Below the pieces are notes generated by a model. That model worked only from the letters and a program-made list of their open reading frames with translations, ran no database searches and was not told the DNA's origin. Below, one piece after another: positions 52,345 to 61,262 of a stretch of DNA of 64,000 bases (its first letter is position 1; each line of letters opens with the position of its first letter). This DNA is from UBA2336 sp037443645 (GTDB lineage Bacteria; Bacteroidota; Bacteroidia; Cytophagales; Cyclobacteriaceae), in assembly GCA_037443645.1 (NCBI GenBank), contig JBBINY010000004.1, positions 28,900-92,899 on the forward strand, given 5' to 3'. The translations under genes and the position numbers were made by a program.

Positions 52345-55300
52345 ATGCAGTTAGCCAAGCTTGAGATCAAGGGCTTTAAAAGTTTTGCCGATAAGGTAAT
52401 AATCAATTTTGATGAGGGAATTACAGGGGTAGTTGGCCCCAATGGCAGCGGAAAGTCAAACATCGTAGATGCCATTCGCTGGGTTTTAGGCGAGCAAAAA
52501 ACCAGTGCACTCCGGTCTGAAAAGATGGAGAATGTGATTTTCAACGGTACCAGCGACCGCTCGGCCCAGCAAATGGCTGAAGTTTCGCTTACCATAAACA
52601 ATACCAAGAACATTCTACCTACCGAATATTCGCAGATTACCATCACCCGGAGGTTGTACCGGTCAGGTGAAAGTGAATACTTTTTAAACGGGGTACTGTG
52701 CCGGTTAAAAGACATCACGAATCTCTTTTTAGATACAGGCATTGCCTCTAACACCTATGCCATTATTGAATTGGGTATGGTTGATGACCTGCTGAACGAT
52801 AAAGACAATTCCCGGAGGATGCTATTTGAGGAGGCTGCCGGAATTTCGAAGTTCAAAAAACGTAAGAGGGAGACTCTCCGGAAACTGGAGGATACCGATG
52901 CCGACCTGGAGCGGGTTGAAGACTTGCTTTATGAGATCGAGAAGAACATGAAAAGTCTTGAAAAACAAGCAAGGCAAACTGAGAACTATTACAAAATTAA
53001 AGAAGAATACAAGCAGTTAAGCATAACCTTGGCTCGCGTAGTCGTAACGAAACAAAAAGAAAAATTCGCATCGCTGAACCAGAGAATTCAGGAAGAAAAC
53101 GACCGCAAGATTGCCCTTAGCGCATCCGTGGCCGAAACCGAAGCAGCTATTGAGCATGCCAAAACCGAACTGATCGGAAAGGAAAAAACCCTGTCGGCAC
53201 GGCAAAAAGCCATTAACGAATTTGTGGCGCAGATCAGGCAGTATGAAAGCGATAAGCAGATTAAAAACGAGCGACTGAAATACCTGAATGACCGGGCAGC
53301 AACGCTCCGCGATCAGATTGAACAAGACCGCAAGAGCAACGAGCGTGCACGGTTCAGCATCCAAAGCCTTGAAAACGAACGGGATGCTGCCCGGCAAAGC
53401 CTCTCCGAGATTGAACAACGACTTACTGCCCTTCGCCTGGAGTACGAGGAACAACGCAAACTTACCGGAACACAGCAGGGTCAGGTTGATTTGCAGCGTC
53501 AGGCGATGCGCCAGAAACAAGAAGAAAGTTTTCAAACCAACAAAGCAGTTGAGATCCGGGAAATTCAGGTAGCAACATTTCGTCAGGAATTGGACCGAAC
53601 CGCCACCGATACCAGTCAGCAAAGCGCCAGCCTGGTGGAGTTCGAGAAGAAACTGGTGGTGCTTCAGGAAGAGATCGAACGAAAAAATTCTGAGCTCGCC
53701 CAATTGCGGCAGGATGAAGCCGATAACCTCGACCGGATCGGATCGATGGAAAAGACCATCGAAATGATCAGGGATGAAATGACGGCCACAAGCCGTAAAC
53801 TGGACGCCCGGCAAAACGAATTTAACCTGACCAAATCGCTGGTGGAGAACCTGGAGGGCTTCCCGGAAGCCATCAAGTTTCTCAAAAAGAAAATTGCAAA
53901 ACACGCCCCACTCCTCTCGGATGTGCTAACCTGCCCGGAAGACTACCGCGTTGCGATTGAAAACTACCTGGAATCATTTCTCAACTATTATATCGTTGAA
54001 CACGAAGCGGAGGCATTTGAAGCCATTAATATCCTGAGCGATGCGTCAAAGGGGAAAGCCAACTTCTTTATCCTGGATGCATTCGAAAAATTCGAGCCCA
54101 CCCCTACCCGTATTTACGATAACGCATACCCGGCCACCCAGGTAATTGAATTCGATCCGAAATACCGGAAGCTAATGGCTTTTATCCTTGACCGGGTGTA
54201 TATCTATGAGGGAGACATTAAGGGAATTCCGGCTGATGATGATAACACCTTTATCACGAAGAGCGGAAAACTTACAAAGAAACGTTTTAGTGTTTCAGGA
54301 GGATCGGTGGGATTGTTTGAAGGCAAGAAAATCGGCAGGGCTAAAAACCTGGAAAAACTCGACAAAGAAATAAAAGAGCTTGCCGGCAAACTCGGTGAAA
54401 TTCGCGATAACCTGGTGCAACGTCAAACTGATCTTGAGAAACTCAGGCATACCACCATCCGGCATCAGATCGATGAACTGCAGCACACCCTGCGGCAAAT
54501 CAACGAAGAGTACGTATCGGTACGCACAAAACGTGAACAGTTTTCTGAATTATTGAGCAATGCCGACTTGCGGAGGGAAGACATTCTGGAGAAAGTGGAA
54601 ACACTTCTGCATGAACTCGATGAATTGAAGCCCAAAGCCGCATTACTTCAATTGGAAGTAAGCGAGCAGGAAAATCAAATCAATCAACTCACCGAATTAC
54701 TTGCACTTGAAAATGAATACCTGACACAGAAATCGGCTGCGTTAAACGAACAAAATATTTACTTTCATCAGCAGGAGAACCGGGTGGCCAGCATCGAACA
54801 GGAGATGCGCTTCAAGCAGGAGGCCATGGAGCAAAGTACGCAGCGAATTGAACTTAACCTGGAAGAACTCAAGAAAAATGAAGAAGAAGCCCGTGCGATC
54901 GTTGAGTCAACACAAAGCCACGATACGGAATTGATCGGCATGTATGCTCAGAAAGAAGCGATGGAAAAGGAGCTGAACGAAGCGGAGAAGCTCTATTACC
55001 AGTCGCGCGGAGACATCGACCAATCCGAAAAGGATTTGCGCGAAATTCAGCACAGCCGGCAAAACATCGACAACCTGCTGCTGGAACTTCAAAACCAACT
55101 GAACGACAATAAGCTTCAACTGAATTCGGTAAAGGAGCGCCTTTCCGTAGAATTCAATATCGACCTGGAAACATTGGGAGAACCTGCTTCAGCTGAAGAA
55201 GCAACCCGGATCCAGCAAGCCGATGAAGAAAAACTCCGCAGTGAAGTACTCCGCGTTCGCGAGCGGCTTGACACCATGGGGCCAATAAACCCGATGGCCA

Positions 55301-55881
55301 TGGAAGCTTACACTGAAATAAAGGAACGCAACGATTTTATTATCGCGCAACGCGATGACCTTTTCAAAGCCAAGGAAATGCTATTGAATACCATCACCGA
55401 AATTGAGGGTGTGGCAAGCCAAACCTTTATGGATGCCTTTAATCAGGTACGCACGCATTTCAAGCGGGTATTCCGTTCGTTGTTTAATGAAGAAGACGAC
55501 TGCGATATCAAGTTAATCGATCCGACCAATCCATTGGAATCCGGGATTGACATCATTGCCAAACCGAAAGGCAAGCGCCCGATAACCATTAACCAACTAT
55601 CGGGTGGAGAAAAAACGCTGACGGCCACGGCTCTGCTCTTCTCCATGTACCTGCTTAAGCCGGCACCCTTCTGTATCTTCGATGAAGTAGATGCTCCGCT
55701 GGACGATGCCAACATCGATAAATTCAACAATATCATCCGCACGTTCAGCAAGGAAAGCCAGTTTGTTATCGTAACGCACAACAAACGAACCATGACTGCT
55801 ACCGATGTGATCTATGGCATAACGATGGTGGAAAAGGGCGTATCCAAGGTTGTACCCGTAGATCTGCGCGAACTAGCCTGA
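52345..55881 (+). CDS. smc: Chromosome segregation ATPase SMC
   Basis: 1178 residues from the ATG of MQLAKLEIKGFKSFADK; the frame is open further upstream but has no better start. Walker A is GPNGSGKSNIVDAI near residue 32, coiled coils run from about 170 to 500 and 690 to 1000, the hinge is near 520-660 (PEAIKFLKKKI, then DRVYIYEGDIKGIP), and the C-terminal ATPase half has the signature LSGGEKTLTATALLF and the Walker B FCIFDEVDAPLDDANID. SMC compacts and separates chromosomes with ScpA and ScpB, not encoded here. Confidence 0.98.
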   Translation: MQLAKLEIKGFKSFADKVIINFDEGITGVVGPNGSGKSNIVDAIRWVLGEQKTSALRSEKMENVIFNGTSDRSAQQMAEVSLTINNTKNILPTEYSQITITRRLYRSGESEYFLNGVLCRLKDITNLFLDTGIASNTYAIIELGMVDDLLNDKDNSRRMLFEEAAGISKFKKRKRETLRKLEDTDADLERVEDLLYEIEKNMKSLEKQARQTENYYKIKEEYKQLSITLARVVVTKQKEKFASLNQRIQEENDRKIALSASVAETEAAIEHAKTELIGKEKTLSARQKAINEFVAQIRQYESDKQIKNERLKYLNDRAATLRDQIEQDRKSNERARFSIQSLENERDAARQSLSEIEQRLTALRLEYEEQRKLTGTQQGQVDLQRQAMRQKQEESFQTNKAVEIREIQVATFRQELDRTATDTSQQSASLVEFEKKLVVLQEEIERKNSELAQLRQDEADNLDRIGSMEKTIEMIRDEMTATSRKLDARQNEFNLTKSLVENLEGFPEAIKFLKKKIAKHAPLLSDVLTCPEDYRVAIENYLESFLNYYIVEHEAEAFEAINILSDASKGKANFFILDAFEKFEPTPTRIYDNAYPATQVIEFDPKYRKLMAFILDRVYIYEGDIKGIPADDDNTFITKSGKLTKKRFSVSGGSVGLFEGKKIGRAKNLEKLDKEIKELAGKLGEIRDNLVQRQTDLEKLRHTTIRHQIDELQHTLRQINEEYVSVRTKREQFSELLSNADLRREDILEKVETLLHELDELKPKAALLQLEVSEQENQINQLTELLALENEYLTQKSAALNEQNIYFHQQENRVASIEQEMRFKQEAMEQSTQRIELNLEELKKNEEEARAIVESTQSHDTELIGMYAQKEAMEKELNEAEKLYYQSRGDIDQSEKDLREIQHSRQNIDNLLLELQNQLNDNKLQLNSVKERLSVEFNIDLETLGEPASAEEATRIQQADEEKLRSEVLRVRERLDTMGPINPMAMEAYTEIKERNDFIIAQRDDLFKAKEMLLNTITEIEGVASQTFMDAFNQVRTHFKRVFRSLFNEEDDCDIKLIDPTNPLESGIDIIAKPKGKRPITINQLSGGEKTLTATALLFSMYLLKPAPFCIFDEVDAPLDDANIDKFNNIIRTFSKESQFVIVTHNKRTMTATDVIYGITMVEKGVSKVVPVDLRELA

Positions 55882-55956
55882 CCGGCTGACAAAGATCAGC
55901 CAATGAAGATGACCTTCACCAGCCTGAGGCTGATTGCCATCAAGTGATATTGGGGT

Positions 55957-56484
55957 ATGAAAAAAATCTATTGGTTGCTTGCTCTCATTATTCCCTGGTC
56001 CTGCGATTCCGTGAAAACGGAATTCAAGCCGGGTACTGACTTCACTTCCTACAAATCGTTCTGCTGGCTGGAGGGGTGTACATTTTTCTACACCGGTCCC
56101 GAATACCTCAACAAACCGGAAGTTCAGGAAAATATAAAGAACGCCATCATTGAAAACCTTACCCGGAAGGGATTACGGTATGATAATGATACACCCGATC
56201 TGCTGGTTGATTTTCACGTTACCCTCGAAGAGGAAGTTGTCATCCGGTACCACAGCCAGGAAGACGAGCCCTACTACTACAAAACACCATTCCTGCGGGC
56301 CGATGAAATTAAAGTTACCCATGGAACCCTCGTCATACATATAATTGACCGGCAACGGAGTGAGCTAATCTGGCAGAGTTATGTTGAAGGATTTATGGAA
56401 ACCCCGCCCGATTTATCAGAAAAAAATATTAAAGCAGGAATTGAAAAAGCAATGCGAGACTTTCCTCCTAAACCAGATCACTAA
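55957..56484 (+). CDS. DUF4136-domain lipoprotein
   Basis: 175 residues. The signal IYWLLALIIPWSC ends in a lipidation Cys near residue 16, so it is lipid-anchored. The body fits DUF4136: GTDFTSYKSFCWL, VQENIKNAIIENLTRKGL and LLVDFHVTLEEEV, then the late LIWQSYVEGFM. The family is widespread in proteobacterial and Bacteroidota envelopes and is of unknown role. It follows smc at 75 bases and converges with the thioesterase gene 7 bases on. Confidence 0.85.
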   Translation: MKKIYWLLALIIPWSCDSVKTEFKPGTDFTSYKSFCWLEGCTFFYTGPEYLNKPEVQENIKNAIIENLTRKGLRYDNDTPDLLVDFHVTLEEEVVIRYHSQEDEPYYYKTPFLRADEIKVTHGTLVIHIIDRQRSELIWQSYVEGFMETPPDLSEKNIKAGIEKAMRDFPPKPDH

Positions 56485-56491
56485 CGGTTAA

Positions 56492-56881
56492 TCAATGAAA
56501 TAAGCCGAGAATATCCTGCTCCACTCTCCGGGGTTTCATCGTTGCAGCATCCAGGAGGCACCAGGTAGTTTTGGCTCTTGCAAGCAGTTTACCCGTCTTT
56601 TGATTGAACAGTTCAACATGCCGTTCAGACCGAACACCTTCAGAATGGTGTACCCTTGTTCTGGCCGTGATCTTATCGTGCAGAAAAGCCGGAGAGAAGT
56701 ACTCAATTTCATGTTTGAGAACTACCCATGCATACTGCCCCTTCATTTCATCGCTGGCGACAGAATTCCAATGCGCTGAAGCGACATCCTGCACCCATTT
56801 GAGGTATACAACATTATTTACATGCTGGAGCTCATCAATGTCTTCGGGGCTAACCGTAATCAGGAGTTCGTAATTTTTCAC
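56492..56881 (-). CDS. Acyl-CoA thioesterase-like protein (4HBT/YbgC-FadM group)
   Basis: 129 residues from a GTG start; no in-frame ATG exists nearby. Hot-dog fold with the catalytic segment SPEDIDELQHVNNVVYLKWVQD (Asp in the DIDxxxHVNN loop), then AWVVLKHEIEYFSPAFLHD and RARTTWCLLD-type strand seen as KTTWCLLDAATM. Such enzymes hydrolyse acyl-CoA or acyl-carrier thioesters in the cytosol. It converges with the DUF4136 gene and precedes the FtsX-type permease gene on the same strand, 35 bases away. Confidence 0.87.
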   Translation of the reverse strand: MKNYELLITVSPEDIDELQHVNNVVYLKWVQDVASAHWNSVASDEMKGQYAWVVLKHEIEYFSPAFLHDKITARTRVHHSEGVRSERHVELFNQKTGKLLARAKTTWCLLDAATMKPRRVEQDILGLFH

Positions 56882-56916
56882 AGCATAAAATTACGTCCAA
56901 AAAGCCAGCACATAAC

Positions 56917-59370
56917 CTACTCGTATTTGAGCGTATCAACCGGCTGGGTCCATGCCGTTCGAATCGCCTGATAACTAATGGTTGCCAGGGCAATACCAAT
57001 GGCCAACAAGCCCGAAATAAAAAATGCTTCCCATCCGATCCTCACGCGGTACTCAAATCCGGATAACCAGTTCTGCATGAAGTACACAGTTAACGGAATG
57101 GCTATCAGCATCGAAATACCGACCATGTACACGTAATCCTTTGACAGCAAAATGAGTAAGGATCTTTCCGAGGCACCTAATACTTTTCGAATTCCTATTT
57201 CCTTTGTTCGGTTCTGCATGGCAAGCGATGCAAGCCCGTACAATCCAAAACCTCCAATAATTACGGCAAGCAGGGTAGCTATGCGCATAATCTTTCCGAG
57301 GTTTTGATCGCTGGCATACTGTGCGGTAATTGCCTGATCAACAAATGTGAAAGAGAATTCCTGATTACCCGTCATCTTATCCCAAACCATTTTGATCTTG
57401 TCAATGCCAACTTGCATATTTCCAGGCTTCAACCGGATTAGCAGTTTGGGCAACGGGGAGTTATTAATCATAATATTCTCAACCCCCTGAAGAATAATTC
57501 CCGGATCCATAACCAATACCAACGGCTCAATTCGTGTATAGAGTGAAGCGTAGTGAAAATCGCCAACCACTCCAATTACTTCATGGTCGCCAAAATTCCT
57601 GCCCGGAATCTTCATTCCCAAAGGCTGCTCCCATTTCATTTCTTTTACAAACGATTCGTTCACAATCACACCCCTGCGGGCATCCGAAGGGGAATTGGGG
57701 TCGAAATTTCGCCCTGAAGTAAACCTCATTTGGAGTACCGGGAAGTAATCTGGTTCAACAACATTGAGATTGAAATTCCGGTACGTTCCGTTTACGTCTG
57801 TATAACCAACCGAAGTCCAACTTCCGTTTGCAAAATCGTGTGATGACCCGCATACTCCCGCTAGTTCAGGTATCGCTGCCAGTTCGCCTTTAAACTGCTG
57901 AACCAATTCAAAGCCGCGGGTAACACGTTCTGATAACTGACCACCACGGGGAACATTAAGTCTAATCACTGCCAGTTGGTCGCGGTTAAATCCAAGATCC
58001 TTGTTTTGCAGAAAATGCAGTTGGTTGCGCATAATGAAGGTGCTTGAAATAAGGAATACAGACAAAACCAGTTGCAGGCCCACTAACAACTTGCGAAGCG
58101 TCTGCCGGCTACCTATACCCACAGTGTTTCCTTTAAGAATCAACACCGGCCGAAATCCGGATAATACAAAAGCAGGGTAACTTCCGGCAATGAAACCGAT
58201 AACCACAATCAGCAGAATTGCAAGAAACACTCCGAATGAATTAACCTGCAACGAAAGTTCTTTGCCTGACAACTGATTGAACAAGGGCAAGCAAACCAGT
58301 GCTATCAACCAACCTAAAAACAACGACAATATGGTAATCAGCAAGCCCTCGCCTACAAACTGTGTTCCTAATTGCATCCGCACAGCACCCACTACCTTCC
58401 TTATGCCTACTTCTTTTGCCCGGCTCAGGGATCGGCCGAGCGAAAGCGTTACAAAATTGATACATGCCACCAAGAGAATTAAAAATGCGACCGCGCCCAG
58501 TATGTAGCTGTACCTTGGATTGCTTACTGGAGCAATGCCGGTTGGGAAACTTGTATTCAGGTGAATGTCGGTAAGCGGTTGGAGGCCCACCGTATAATTG
58601 CTTTCTTTGAATGCTTCTTCGCCCAAGGCTGTTCTGAATATGGATGGAAATTTCTCAATCACTTCTTTCACATTGGCATCCGGTTTCAGCAGGATGTATG
58701 TTTCGGGATTAACATTAAACCAGGATGAGGTTAGCACCCGTTCACTGAACATTTTTGGATAATTAAGGTCGGAGATGAGAATACCAAACCGGATGCTTGA
58801 GTTAACAGGCGGATTCTCAACAACTGCTTTAACAAGAAAATCCTCAAACTTTTCGCTTACCTGAATGGTAACTACCTGATCAATCGGATCTTCCGTGCCG
58901 AAATATTTCCTGGCCATTTGTTCGGTAATCACCATCGTGTTCGCGCCACTCAGTGCCCCCTCTTTTGTACCCTTTACAACCTCAAAATCAAATACCTCGA
59001 AGAAATGCTCACCGGCTATCGTGACCTGTTCTGAAAACTGATTTTCGCCTACCTTAACCAATGAGCCAAACGGGTTGATCCTAACCTGGTGCTCCACCTC
59101 CGGCAAATTGTCCTTCAATGTAGGCCCCAGCGGAAAAGGTGTGACTGTGTTAAAAAACTCCTGGTTCTCACCATAGTTTTCTTTAACAAAACCCCGATAA
59201 ATGCGATGCGCTTTACTATGAAACCGGTCAAATGTCCATTCATCCTTTATGAACAGCGCAATCAGTATGCAGCAAGCAATTCCAAGGCTAAGACCGCCAA
59301 CATTGATTAACGAGTGAACCTTACTTCTCCAAAGAGAACGGAAAGCAATTTTTAAATAGTTTTTTAGCAT
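56917..59370 (-). CDS. MacB/FtsX-type ABC transporter permease
   Basis: 817 residues: N-terminal membrane helix (GGLSLGIACCILIALFI) after the motif KNYLKIAFRSLWRSKVHSLIN, a large periplasmic MacB-core domain to about 270, then FtsX domains with four membrane helices near 285-400 and 690-800; the PAFVLSGFRPVLILKG and GIRKVVGAVRMQLGTQF blocks are typical. It lacks an ATPase domain, and no separate ATPase gene is adjacent, so it must use one encoded elsewhere or act as a mechanotransmission protein. Bacteroidota often carry several such permeases near two-component genes. Confidence 0.88.
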   Translation of the reverse strand: MLKNYLKIAFRSLWRSKVHSLINVGGLSLGIACCILIALFIKDEWTFDRFHSKAHRIYRGFVKENYGENQEFFNTVTPFPLGPTLKDNLPEVEHQVRINPFGSLVKVGENQFSEQVTIAGEHFFEVFDFEVVKGTKEGALSGANTMVITEQMARKYFGTEDPIDQVVTIQVSEKFEDFLVKAVVENPPVNSSIRFGILISDLNYPKMFSERVLTSSWFNVNPETYILLKPDANVKEVIEKFPSIFRTALGEEAFKESNYTVGLQPLTDIHLNTSFPTGIAPVSNPRYSYILGAVAFLILLVACINFVTLSLGRSLSRAKEVGIRKVVGAVRMQLGTQFVGEGLLITILSLFLGWLIALVCLPLFNQLSGKELSLQVNSFGVFLAILLIVVIGFIAGSYPAFVLSGFRPVLILKGNTVGIGSRQTLRKLLVGLQLVLSVFLISSTFIMRNQLHFLQNKDLGFNRDQLAVIRLNVPRGGQLSERVTRGFELVQQFKGELAAIPELAGVCGSSHDFANGSWTSVGYTDVNGTYRNFNLNVVEPDYFPVLQMRFTSGRNFDPNSPSDARRGVIVNESFVKEMKWEQPLGMKIPGRNFGDHEVIGVVGDFHYASLYTRIEPLVLVMDPGIILQGVENIMINNSPLPKLLIRLKPGNMQVGIDKIKMVWDKMTGNQEFSFTFVDQAITAQYASDQNLGKIMRIATLLAVIIGGFGLYGLASLAMQNRTKEIGIRKVLGASERSLLILLSKDYVYMVGISMLIAIPLTVYFMQNWLSGFEYRVRIGWEAFFISGLLAIGIALATISYQAIRTAWTQPVDTLKYE

Positions 59371-59433
59371 AGCTTGGACTTTAGTTTAGAGTCAGCAGAC
59401 CAATATAATACGCAGATATGAGTCCCGGGTTAG

Positions 59434-59462
59434 AATTAACCTTAATTAACCTTAATTAACCT
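59434..59462. repeat. AATTAACCTT decamer repeated about three times
   Basis: Copies at 59434-59443, 59444-59453 and a shortened one at 59454-59462 lie 64 bases upstream of the FtsX-type permease start. Helically phased decamers near a start codon are sometimes regulator sites, but a simple repeat is equally likely. Confidence 0.7.
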
Positions 59463-59545
59463 GGGGATGAAACTTGATGCTTAAAAGTTGCGAATGACAC
59501 CGCAATTCATTTGATACCTGCGCGCTCCGGAGGATTGGATGCGCT

Positions 59546-60301
59546 CTACTTCAGCACCCGCAACTCAACTTTCCGGAATTCAATCGGGTGGCTCTCCGAC
59601 TGCAGAGCAATAAAACCTCCGGTTACCGGAGTGCCTTCCTTTTGGGGGTAATTCTCAGGAAGGTACCCCCCACCGATGATCGGTCTGGAGTAGGTCATCA
59701 CCGTATCACCTTCTATTACATGATGGATAATGCTGTCGCCCCACACAATCAACTCAGCCCGCACCCACTCGTCAGCGAGGTAAGTTCTGGTTTTCGCACT
59801 GATGCAATGCTGTGTTACAAGGGTGTCGGCTATATATACGTGCATACCCGGTGTGCAGAGGTTTCCGGTAGGACGCTGGCGTTCGGGCGTCCCTCCAAGA
59901 AACTGGGCTTCCAGCGAAACCGGAAAGTTTTGACTAACACCCATACTTTCCGGGGACTGTGAATGAAACATAACCCCACTGTTCATGAAGGCCCACTGCT
60001 GGCCGCCTTTGGGCTGGTCACCGGTAAACCGATATTCAACTTTTAAGTGATAGTTTGAGTAAGGGTTCTTATAGAAAAGATGCCCGAACTCTCCATTAAA
60101 AGAGTCATACTCTACATAGGAAACCTTCAATACTCCGTCTTCCACCCGAAAGGTATTCTTGTAATTCTCCCCTGCCGGGTAGCCCGATACCTTGGGTATC
60201 CAGCCATCCAGGTCCTGGCCATTAAATAAGGCTATCCAGTCATTCTTCTCCTTCAAAGTACACGCTGATGCCAGGGCGAAAAGCAAAATCCATTTTTTCA
60301 T
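59546..60301 (-). CDS. DUF1080-domain lipoprotein (3-keto-disaccharide hydrolase-like)
   Basis: 251 residues. A lipoprotein signal WILLFALASAC puts the Cys near residue 14. The body is the jelly-roll DUF1080 domain: WIALFNGQDLDGWIP, NTFRVEDGVLKV, FGHLFYKNPYSNYHLKVEYR, QWAFMNSGVMFHSQ and PIEFRKVELRVL. Members hydrolyse or recognise modified sugars, some as 3-keto-disaccharide hydrolases; the activity here is unproven. It is a monocistronic gene with its own TTTG-18-TAAATTGA promoter upstream at about 60318-60347 on the minus strand. Confidence 0.87.
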   Translation of the reverse strand: MKKWILLFALASACTLKEKNDWIALFNGQDLDGWIPKVSGYPAGENYKNTFRVEDGVLKVSYVEYDSFNGEFGHLFYKNPYSNYHLKVEYRFTGDQPKGGQQWAFMNSGVMFHSQSPESMGVSQNFPVSLEAQFLGGTPERQRPTGNLCTPGMHVYIADTLVTQHCISAKTRTYLADEWVRAELIVWGDSIIHHVIEGDTVMTYSRPIIGGGYLPENYPQKEGTPVTGGFIALQSESHPIEFRKVELRVLK

Positions 60302-60364
60302 ATCAACCTGTTTGAAATATCAATTTACGCAGAACTGTTGATTTACAAACTGACAAAAATAAAA

Positions 60365-60397
60365 ACGGGAATACATCAATTGCTTGCGTATTCCCGT
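60365..60397 (-). terminator. Terminator of a minus-strand unit upstream of DUF1080
   Basis: ACGGGAATAC (60365-60374) and GTATTCCCGT (60388-60397) form a perfect ten-pair stem with a 13-base loop. On the minus strand it is followed by TTTTTATTTTT. No recognised gene precedes it on that strand within 390 bases, so it marks the end of an unannotated transcript. Confidence 0.8.
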
Positions 60398-60635
60398 CTT
60401 GTTATACAACAACCGTAGCTGCCATACAACCTTAAGTCAATTTAAACGATTAAAACCTGCCCCGGCAACCTTATCGATAACCGTTCTCAGTTTCCTGCTC
60501 ACAACAGGTATTCCCGTGAGGAAACCCTTATCAAAAGCACAACCCAACCTGCCGGCTTTTTTGTTGACTATTTTCCGTAGAAAATTGTGGTTTTGTTTAC
60601 CGGCCTTTTGTAGTCAATCGCTCAATGATCGGCTT
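60365..60635 (-). ncRNA. Candidate small RNA or micro-protein transcript
   Basis: Bounded by a promoter-like sequence, TTTG at 60670-60673 and TACCTTCA (minus-strand reading of 60643-60650) with 19 bases between them, and by the strong terminator at 60365-60397, which gives a transcript of about 270 bases. Inside, TGACTA and TAGTCA can pair. The longest minus-strand frame lacks a start codon. It does not show the conserved landmarks of 6S RNA, tmRNA, RNase P or SRP RNA. A degraded or frameshifted small gene is an alternative. Confidence 0.4.
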
Positions 60636-60642
60636 AGTGGTA

Positions 60643-60673
60643 TGAAGGTATATTGTGATAGTTACCAGGCAAA
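60643..60673 (-). promoter_or_regulatory. Candidate promoter of the small-RNA unit
   Basis: Minus-strand TTTG (60673-60670), 19 bases, TACCTTCA (60650-60643). The -35-like box is exact; the -7 box differs from TAnnTTTG in two positions. Confidence 0.4.
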
Positions 60674-60784
60674 CAATTTGACAAAAAAGTAATGCACAAC
60701 TTTTGCACCGGCTTATCAACATTATCCGAACATTCAATCAATCGAATACTTAGCTGTCAATTTTCAAGAATTACTTTAATAAAA

Positions 60785-60808
60785 AACCCCGGTATTTTGG
60801 CCGGGGTT
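60785..60808 (-). terminator. Terminator of the 36-residue basic protein gene
   Basis: AACCCCGG (60785-60792) and CCGGGGTT (60801-60808) form an eight-pair stem with an eight-base loop; on the minus strand it is followed by TTTTTTATT. It lies 24 bases after the stop codon of the small gene. Confidence 0.85.
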
Positions 60809-60832
60809 AAGGTTGTTACTTTGAAGTGAAGG

Positions 60833-60943
60833 TTACATGCGGTTTTTCTCATCGCGTTTAGCGCGTTTCTCAGCCCGTTTTTCCATTAAGGACTTCTTCG
60901 CCTGCTTCTTACCCTCCTTCTTACGATCCATTGATTTTGACAT
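60833..60943 (-). CDS. Small highly basic protein, 36 residues
   Basis: ATG at 60943 to the TAA at 60833-60835. It begins MSKSMDRKKEGKKQAKKS and ends AKRDEKNRM; about half the residues are Lys or Arg, with scattered Glu and Asp, and almost no hydrophobic residues, so it should be an unfolded or RNA/DNA-binding peptide. It is too short for most gene callers. The strong terminator just downstream and its position in an otherwise empty stretch support a real gene. No family recognised; ribosome- or nucleoid-linked function is only a guess. Confidence 0.6.
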   Translation of the reverse strand: MSKSMDRKKEGKKQAKKSLMEKRAEKRAKRDEKNRM

Positions 60944-61262
60944 AAACAAAAGGTTTAATGAGTGAAATTAGGTTGTTTTATCAAATCAAAAAAGACTTTT
61001 AGCTTTCTTTAGTCCTAAACTAAACCCAATTATTATGAATACAAAAGCAAATTCTGGCAGGCCTTGCCAGGAGGTGTATTTGCTTTTTTGGGTGGCTATT
61101 CAATTCCTGGTCTGCTCTGCACGGTTTTTAATCAGATAACACGACCACCTTTAAATGTCATAATCTAAACCAATGCCAGGTCTGATTTGGGTGTAGTCAG
61201 CATTTGACGTGCCTCTGAAAGAAATTTATGAAGACACAGGATTGGTGATAAGTCGACCGGGT
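60944..61262. other. 319-base region between the small basic gene and metF
   Basis: Holds the nested hairpin at 61043-61087 and presumably the promoter of the small basic gene. No convincing ORF is seen; a frame at 61209-61469 is the antisense shadow of metF. Confidence 0.6.
61043..61087 (-). terminator. Nested hairpin, likely metH-metF terminator
   Basis: AAAAGCAAAT (61043-61052) pairs with ATTTGCTTTT (61078-61087), and inside it CTGGCA (61054-61059) pairs with TGCCAG (61065-61070). T-rich sequence on both sides fits a bidirectional terminator. It is 176 bases beyond the metF stop, farther than usual, so it may also belong to a structured 3' end. Confidence 0.5.

Larger units (their letters stand above)
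60302..60832. other. 531-base region without a recognised gene
   Basis: Contains, from left to right: the DUF1080 promoter region, a hairpin terminator at 60365-60397, a candidate promoter at 60643-60673 on the minus strand, and the terminator of the 36-residue basic protein at 60785-60808. A minus-strand open frame of 58 codons (60613-60437) has no ATG. The plus-strand frame at 60384-60692 begins inside the hairpin and is probably chance. Confidence 0.6.

Noticed and set aside
60437..60613. A 58-codon minus-strand frame in the candidate RNA region
   Set aside because: There is no ATG or suitable GTG near its beginning; only a late TTG is available.
60384..60692. A 102-codon plus-strand frame in the empty region
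   Set aside because: It starts inside a terminator hairpin and has no recognisable composition or context.
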